From positions 1,054,001 to 1,118,000 of the forward strand of contig NW_012236527.1 of NCBI RefSeq assembly GCF_000787575.1: DNA of 64,000 nucleotides, in the 5' to 3' direction. The stretch's first letter is position 1. Every line of letters begins with the position of its first letter. Shown here piece by piece: positions 59,176 through 64,000 of the stretch. The translations under genes and the position numbers were made by a program. The stretch is from Acytostelium subglobosum LB1 (Eukaryota > Evosea > Eumycetozoa > Acytosteliales > Acytosteliaceae). The notes beneath the pieces were generated by a model that had not been told where the DNA came from, did no database searches, and saw only the letters and a list, made by a program, of their open reading frames with translations.

Positions 59176-59478
59176 TGTATTATTTATCATATGATTGGTT
59201 ATTGATTGATTGATTGATTGATGAATAAATGAAGAGACGGATGTATATTAATGTAAAGAAAGGATATTTATTTATGTCCTGATTTTTTCCCTTCATAGAA
59301 TGCTCCAAGATTTCTTGTATCTATAAAGACGAACTTCTGATTTCACCACATTTTGGCATTCGTTCGTCTTTTGGCTGATCACCCATTTTTCAAACATCTA
59401 TTATTATTATTTAATTTATTACTTACTTAATCAACAACAGATAATAACATATATAATATATATATAGGGATATAGAGA
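59176..59478. promoter_or_regulatory. Divergent region upstream of imp4
   Basis: 303 bases shared by the small secreted gene (minus) and imp4 (plus). It contains ATTG repeats at 59204-59222 and an inverted repeat, GACGAAC (59328-59334) and GTTCGTC (59362-59368), about 110-150 bases before the imp4 start. Confidence 0.4.
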
Positions 59479-60567
59479 ATGATAAGAAGAAATACAAGAT
59501 TAAGACAAGAATATCTTTATAGAAAGAACTTGGAGGGCAAAGAGAAGGACAACTATGAGAAGAAGAGAAAGATAAAGAAAGCATTGAATGAGGGTAAACC
59601 AATACCTTCAGAGTTGATCGACTTTGAGTTTAATAAGAGACAGGAGTTGGAGGTCGATGGCGACTTCTCAAACGACAAGAAGGTCAATATCGACGATGAG
59701 TATGCACGTGCTGGCATCGACGATCCCAAAGTGTTCATCACGACTAGTCGCGACCCATCATCTCGTCTCGTTCAATTCTCCAAGGAGCTTCGCATGCTCT
59801 TCCCCAACGCACAAAAGATGAACAGAGGTGCCCACGTCATGCGCGAGATGGTCGAGGCCTGTCGCGCCAACAACGTCACAGATCTAGTCATTGCACATGA
59901 ACACAGAGGTGAACCAGGTATGTTTGTTCGTTGAACGACAGTGTCTCTCTCTCGCTCACTTACTCATTCATTCAATCAATCAATCACTTATATAGTTGGA
60001 CTGGTCATATCACATATGCCTTATGGACCTACAGCATACTTTGAGATACAGAACTGTGTAATGATTCATGATATTCAAGACTCACCTCCAGCATCACTAG
60101 CCTATCCACATCTTATATTCAACAACTTCACAACACCTCTTGGTGAAAGAGTAAGTGATACATGGATGGTGTTGCTACTCCCTCCTCCTCGAACGACGCA
60201 CTAACTAACTTGTTCACTACCTCTAGACCGAGACCATTTTAAAGCATTTGTTCCCTGTACCCAAGGATGACAGCAGGAGAATCGTAACCTTTTCAAACAA
60301 CTCTGATTTTATATCATTCAGGTAAGCAAGCATGAGCAAGGCAAATGAATGAGGAGGAATGCATGACCAACTAACTCGTGATACACATATAGACATCATC
60401 TATACGAGAAGGATGGACATAAGAATATACTGCTAAAGGAGGTTGGACCAAGATTCGAGCTAAAGCTGTACAAGATTCAGTTGGGCACAGTCGATCAGGA
60501 TGAGGCGGATATCGAATGGGTCTACAGACCATACATGAACTCAACAAAGAACAGACAGTTCCTCTAA
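59479..60567 (+). CDS. imp4: IMP4, U3 snoRNP protein with Brix domain
   Basis: Four exons, 59479..59917, 59996..60150, 60227..60321 and 60393..60567, give 287 residues, the usual IMP4 length. IMP4 binds U3 snoRNA with MPP10 and IMP3 in the small-subunit processome and helps pair U3 with pre-rRNA. The N-terminus (MIRRNTRLRQEYLYRKNLEG) is the highly conserved IMP4 signature. The Brix domain starts at KVFITTSRDPSSRLVQFSKE and includes VGLVISHMPYGPTAYFEI, HLIFNNFTTPLGER and EVGPRFELKLYKIQLGT. Splicing phases 1, 0 and 2 are all consistent. The first intron ends in CAAT repeats. Confidence 0.96.
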
Positions 60568-60716
60568 CAGTTGTTATTGTTGAATCAACGAACGATAAAT
60601 CATGTGAATGTGATCGATCAATCATCATCATCATCGTAATCATTTATTGGATAATTTGGATTGAGGAATGTGGATTGTGGATTGTGGATTGTGGACTAGT
60701 GGACACAAGCGGCTAC

Positions 60717-63700
60717 TCACCGCTTGGTAAAGAAATTCCTGGCTGTTTGGATACCAGTGGTTGGTGGCTTGGCTCCACTACTACTGCTACTGCTGCTGCT
60801 GCTGCTGGATGATGGTGGCTTGGCTGTGCTACTGGATGGTTGTATTGGAGCTGTAACAGAGGTGGTGGACGGCTGAACGCCACTCCACGATTTGAGCACT
60901 GGAGCACTGGATGGCTGCGGTGGCGGATTTGAGCTCTTAAAAGTAGTAGTTGTAGGGGTAGTAGGTTGTGATGATGGCGAAGATATAGGTGTGGGCATTG
61001 TAGACCTAGGTATTCCCTGTGATGGCACTGTAAAGGAAGCCCTGTGCACTGGACCTGACGTTGGTGAAATTGGTTGTGAAGGTGATGAGGTGTTGGATGT
61101 TGGCATGGTCCTTGGGGGAGGGGATGACGTTGTAGTCGATGTTGGCATGGTCCTTGGTGGAGGTGATGAAGTCATCGGCGATGTTTGAATGATTGGCTTT
61201 GGATTCTGTGATGCTCGATGACTACTTGACGACACTACCCATCCTGCTGGTGGGGACGCACCCTGTGTCGAACCTTGTCGCTTGTGTGTTGTGACCTTGG
61301 CCTGCTTGAACTCATACGTTATGGGCTGCTCGATGTTGGAGAGAAGGGTTTCAATGCCCGGTGTCACTGGCATTGGTGTCTTGTGTAGTTGGTACTCATC
61401 GAGTGGCTGGAACATGTAGCCAAAGGTCTGGTGCTGTGCCATGTTCTCCCTCATGAATGATTGAGCAATCTCCTGTATCAGCTTCTTCCTTTGAATGAAT
61501 GGATGCTCGTACGGTGTGTTGATCTGGAGGAAGGCCTGGAAGGATAGCGACCGCAGTATTGTGGCGAGTGATTGCTTGCTCGTGACAATGTCGTGGCTCA
61601 AGCCCAGGTTGACCTTGGTGTGCGCACCCTTGAACAGTCGCACACGATATAGATTCTGATGTTGTGGTGTCTGTGTTACGACGATCTGAACACGATTTGC
61701 CATGCAGTGACCACTGAGCACACCGGCCTCGTACTGCTCCATCGTTCCCGTGTACCAAATGATAACAACATTGTTCTGACTCATCAGTCGTTTCTTATGC
61801 TCGACACTCGTTCCAGCATTGGGCATGATTGAAGGCACATGGAAGATGCATTCCTGCAGACTGCTAGCGTAGTAGGGCGCAACGCTGCCATGATGGCCAC
61901 GGACTTCAAGTCCGCCCATGTAGCCCTCATGCGTGGCGAGGTCGACCATCCAACCAAGTGATGTCACCATGTGCATAAAGTCCATATGAGTCTTGGGCGA
62001 TGCTACATTGCTCAGTATCTCCTCTTCTGTCGTGTCATCTCTCTGCATCAATACAACGCCAATCCTAATCTGAGCTCGTTCGGAAGCTTGGTCAAGTGTG
62101 TCCAGTGCCTGGAACATCTGTGCAGAGCTGTCCATGATACTCAGCCGACTCTTGGCATCGGACGACAAAAGACCAAGGTGCGACAGCATGGTACGCGAGA
62201 GAATGAACTTGTTCTGTGATTGGTAGAGCGTGCTTGGAGGGGCGGGTGGACGGACTGTAGTGTCGCAGTTGTAGCCATAGATCGATTGCTTTAGGATTCT
62301 CTCTTCATTCTTGAGCAGCTCATCATCCTGTTGTTTGAACTCAAAGTTGATCGATTTGGACAGGTGGTCGTTGAGTGCCGTATACTCCTCGCCAGTGAGG
62401 TCGTACAGCTCGCTGGCAGTCTTGACAAGTACGGACTTGCTCAGGTCGAGTGGTGGCGGCATCGTTGCCGGCACCATCGTTGCGCCCGTGATGAGTATCT
62501 CGCCCTCAGTAGATATGGTCTCCAAACTATCGAGACGGGGCGTAAATGGAACAAATGCTGACGAAGTGTTCATCACGTAGCGACCAGTGCAGTCACGAAG
62601 GACTACCGTGACGAACGGGCCATCGTCGCCAAAGGGCTGGTCGATCAGGGTCAACATGATAGACTCTCCCAATGCAAACACTCTCACGCACTGTTCGGCG
62701 GGGAATTTGTCGTATCCTCTCTTCTTGGCCTGGCTGCGAAGGGAGGCAATCACCTCTGTCTCGGTCCACTGCGATGAAGTGAGTCCGCGCACACCCGAGT
62801 TGTAGGCGTTGGGGAACTGGCACGTCCTGTTCAAAATGATGTCCAAGGTGTGTTGCGCCATCTCCTTGATCCTCTGAGGTATGTTTGGTTGTGGCGGGGG
62901 TGTGGTCGGTCGTGACAAAGACGATGATGGCACGGTTAAGGACTTTTGTGCGCTTGTCGACGAAGTGATGGGAAGTGAATCGAGTCTCGATGATCGATCG
63001 CCCAATGCTGAACAGATGGCTCCAATCAACTCGTATAGGGTACTAGTGTCATATTTACAATTGTTGTCCAGTAGCCAGCCGTCAACGATCGCCCAATGGG
63101 CAACGGTGGACAGGGCAGTGGCCACCATCTCCTCAGTGTCCGACGACATTGACAAATCCTGGCATCGTGCGTGGATGTATCTGGTGAGCTTCTTGACGAC
63201 ACTATGAGCCAGTTGACTGAATCGCGGGATGGAAGTGTGATGGTCTGCCATCTCGGACAGGATCTGTAGGGCGTGTACGGCAACCTCACCCGTCCACTGA
63301 TAGCCTGCGCTAGGGCCTGCTGGAATGATAGCGACCGTCTTCTTCAAGAGTATGTTGGTGGCAATGACGATAAAGTTGTCTACGGCGACATCATTTGGAT
63401 GCTCTAGTTGGAACTGCAACACGTACCACATCAACGTGGTCAGATTGCCAGGCACCATCTCAGTGTTGAGGGCATGTAGCACGAGGTGTGCCACATGGCA
63501 CTTGAGGTCAGAGTATGTGTTGAGCAATGGCTGACCAATGTCCAGACGCTCGGCCACATCCACTGGCAGTGCGGGGTATGAATCCATCATCTGTTGCTCC
63601 ATGAATCCTGAACATTTGAACGAGAGGCTTGAAAATGCTGTGGACAGACTCGATATCTGGCCCAGTAGGCGAACAGATGCATTGCGCAACGACTCATTGC

Positions 63701-64000
63701 TGTTGGTCTTGGATGTGGTGAGAACGCGACTAAGAGCACGAACGAATGAAGGGACGAGAATCCTGCAGCCTGGCATGTTGGAGTTGAGCAAGAACTGTGA
63801 GTGAATGATCGCCGAGTGCAAGACCCTGCCCTCGCTCCACAGCGCCGAGCAAAGGCTCGAGTAGTAGCTGGCAACGTATAGTGATTCGAATGTGTTGGTT
63901 GGAGAGCATGTCTGGAAGATTGTGCACAGTGTCTCGACGGCGAATGACGCACCCTCTTCAAAGCCAGCACGTACAGGCTTGACGGCCTCGAACAGGTACT
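60717..64000 (-). CDS. RalGAP alpha-like protein with Rap/Ran-GAP domain (5' part outside window)
   Basis: The minus-strand frame is open from the right edge (64000) to the stop at 60717, about 1094 residues. The protein's N-terminus and its start are missing from the window. The N-terminal part seen is alpha-solenoid-like (LMWYVLQFQLEHPNDVAVDN), as in the large helical regions of tuberin/RalGAP proteins. The GAP domain lies about 600-850 residues in: GWMVDLATHEGYMGGLEVRG, APYYASSLQECIFHVPSIMP and NNVVIIWYTGTMEQYEAG. These correspond to the Rap-GAP fold with its Asn-thumb region. The last 170 residues are Pro/Ser/Thr low-complexity. Such proteins switch off Ral- or Rheb-type GTPases. The target here is not known. 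Confidence 0.85.
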   Translation of the reverse strand, partial: YLFEAVKPVRAGFEEGASFAVETLCTIFQTCSPTNTFESLYVASYYSSLCSALWSEGRVLHSAIIHSQFLLNSNMPGCRILVPSFVRALSRVLTTSKTNSNESLRNASVRLLGQISSLSTAFSSLSFKCSGFMEQQMMDSYPALPVDVAERLDIGQPLLNTYSDLKCHVAHLVLHALNTEMVPGNLTTLMWYVLQFQLEHPNDVAVDNFIVIATNILLKKTVAIIPAGPSAGYQWTGEVAVHALQILSEMADHHTSIPRFSQLAHSVVKKLTRYIHARCQDLSMSSDTEEMVATALSTVAHWAIVDGWLLDNNCKYDTSTLYELIGAICSALGDRSSRLDSLPITSSTSAQKSLTVPSSSLSRPTTPPPQPNIPQRIKEMAQHTLDIILNRTCQFPNAYNSGVRGLTSSQWTETEVIASLRSQAKKRGYDKFPAEQCVRVFALGESIMLTLIDQPFGDDGPFVTVVLRDCTGRYVMNTSSAFVPFTPRLDSLETISTEGEILITGATMVPATMPPPLDLSKSVLVKTASELYDLTGEEYTALNDHLSKSINFEFKQQDDELLKNEERILKQSIYGYNCDTTVRPPAPPSTLYQSQNKFILSRTMLSHLGLLSSDAKSRLSIMDSSAQMFQALDTLDQASERAQIRIGVVLMQRDDTTEEEILSNVASPKTHMDFMHMVTSLGWMVDLATHEGYMGGLEVRGHHGSVAPYYASSLQECIFHVPSIMPNAGTSVEHKKRLMSQNNVVIIWYTGTMEQYEAGVLSGHCMANRVQIVVTQTPQHQNLYRVRLFKGAHTKVNLGLSHDIVTSKQSLATILRSLSFQAFLQINTPYEHPFIQRKKLIQEIAQSFMRENMAQHQTFGYMFQPLDEYQLHKTPMPVTPGIETLLSNIEQPITYEFKQAKVTTHKRQGSTQGASPPAGWVVSSSSHRASQNPKPIIQTSPMTSSPPPRTMPTSTTTSSPPPRTMPTSNTSSPSQPISPTSGPVHRASFTVPSQGIPRSTMPTPISSPSSQPTTPTTTTFKSSNPPPQPSSAPVLKSWSGVQPSTTSVTAPIQPSSSTAKPPSSSSSSSSSSSSGAKPPTTGIQTARNFFTKR

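Noticed and set aside
1-64000. Transposons, retroelements, virus copies, CRISPR arrays or toxin genes
   Set aside because: No reverse transcriptase, integrase, transposase, capsid or toxin motif was recognised in any frame, and no long terminal or direct repeats were seen by eye.

Overview
The window looks like nuclear DNA of a dictyostelid social amoeba. Intergenic DNA is A+T-rich and full of CAAT/ATTG runs. Introns are short, mostly 60-110 bases, with GTAAGT or GTATGT donors. Proteins carry poly-Gln, poly-Asn and poly-Ser tracts. Several genes belong to families typical of, or enriched in, these amoebae: two Sib-type integrin-beta-like adhesion receptors, a GRAM/PH/FYVE-like sterol glucosyltransferase of the Ugt52 type, and ankyrin proteins with RTEGC repeats. 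The GC content of coding DNA is higher than in D. discoideum, so a different dictyostelid species is likely. I did not recognise a mobile element, virus copy or CRISPR array. Two ambiguous bases (107 and 56007) suggest a draft assembly.

Layout. 1-2.2 kb is nearly gene-free, with one small membrane ORF and a candidate structured RNA. 2.2-14 kb holds MGAT2 (-), a DENN-domain protein (+), Sua5 (-), a broken B-box/kelch-like gene (-), a p32-like mitochondrial protein (+), a small coiled-coil protein (+), an 86-aa protein (-) and an orphan last exon (-). 14-26 kb holds purL (+), a protein kinase fused to a RasGEF (+), a small secreted protein (-) and ESF1 (+). 26-29 kb holds a second small secreted protein (+) and a five-exon helical-repeat, probably mitochondrial, protein (-). 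29-44.5 kb is a tandem pair of very large Sib-like receptors, both on the minus strand. 46-60.6 kb holds the Ugt52-like enzyme (-), MGAT1 (+), phosphopantetheine adenylyltransferase (-), citrate synthase (+), a GPI-type secreted protein (+), an ankyrin protein (+), a third small secreted protein (-) and IMP4 (+). A RalGAP-like protein (-) runs off the right edge.

Several genes fit together functionally. MGAT1 and MGAT2 are consecutive steps of complex N-glycan branching. The Sib receptors are large secretory-pathway proteins that carry many potential N-glycosylation sites. ESF1 and IMP4 both act in small-subunit rRNA processing. The kinase-RasGEF, RalGAP-like and DENN proteins are small-GTPase regulators. 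These are neighbours in a compact eukaryotic genome, not an operon.

The least expected signals are: (i) three unlinked two-exon genes for short secreted proteins, each with an 86-92 base first exon and a phase-2 intron; (ii) CAAT repeats just upstream of 3' splice sites, always in the same orientation relative to the transcript; (iii) a 58-base sequence with a perfect 7-bp terminal stem and an upstream element resembling the dictyostelid small-RNA promoter; (iv) a missing GT donor at the conserved first intron of one Sib gene. Exon boundaries below were set by hand from splice motifs, reading frame and family similarity, and all need transcript support.
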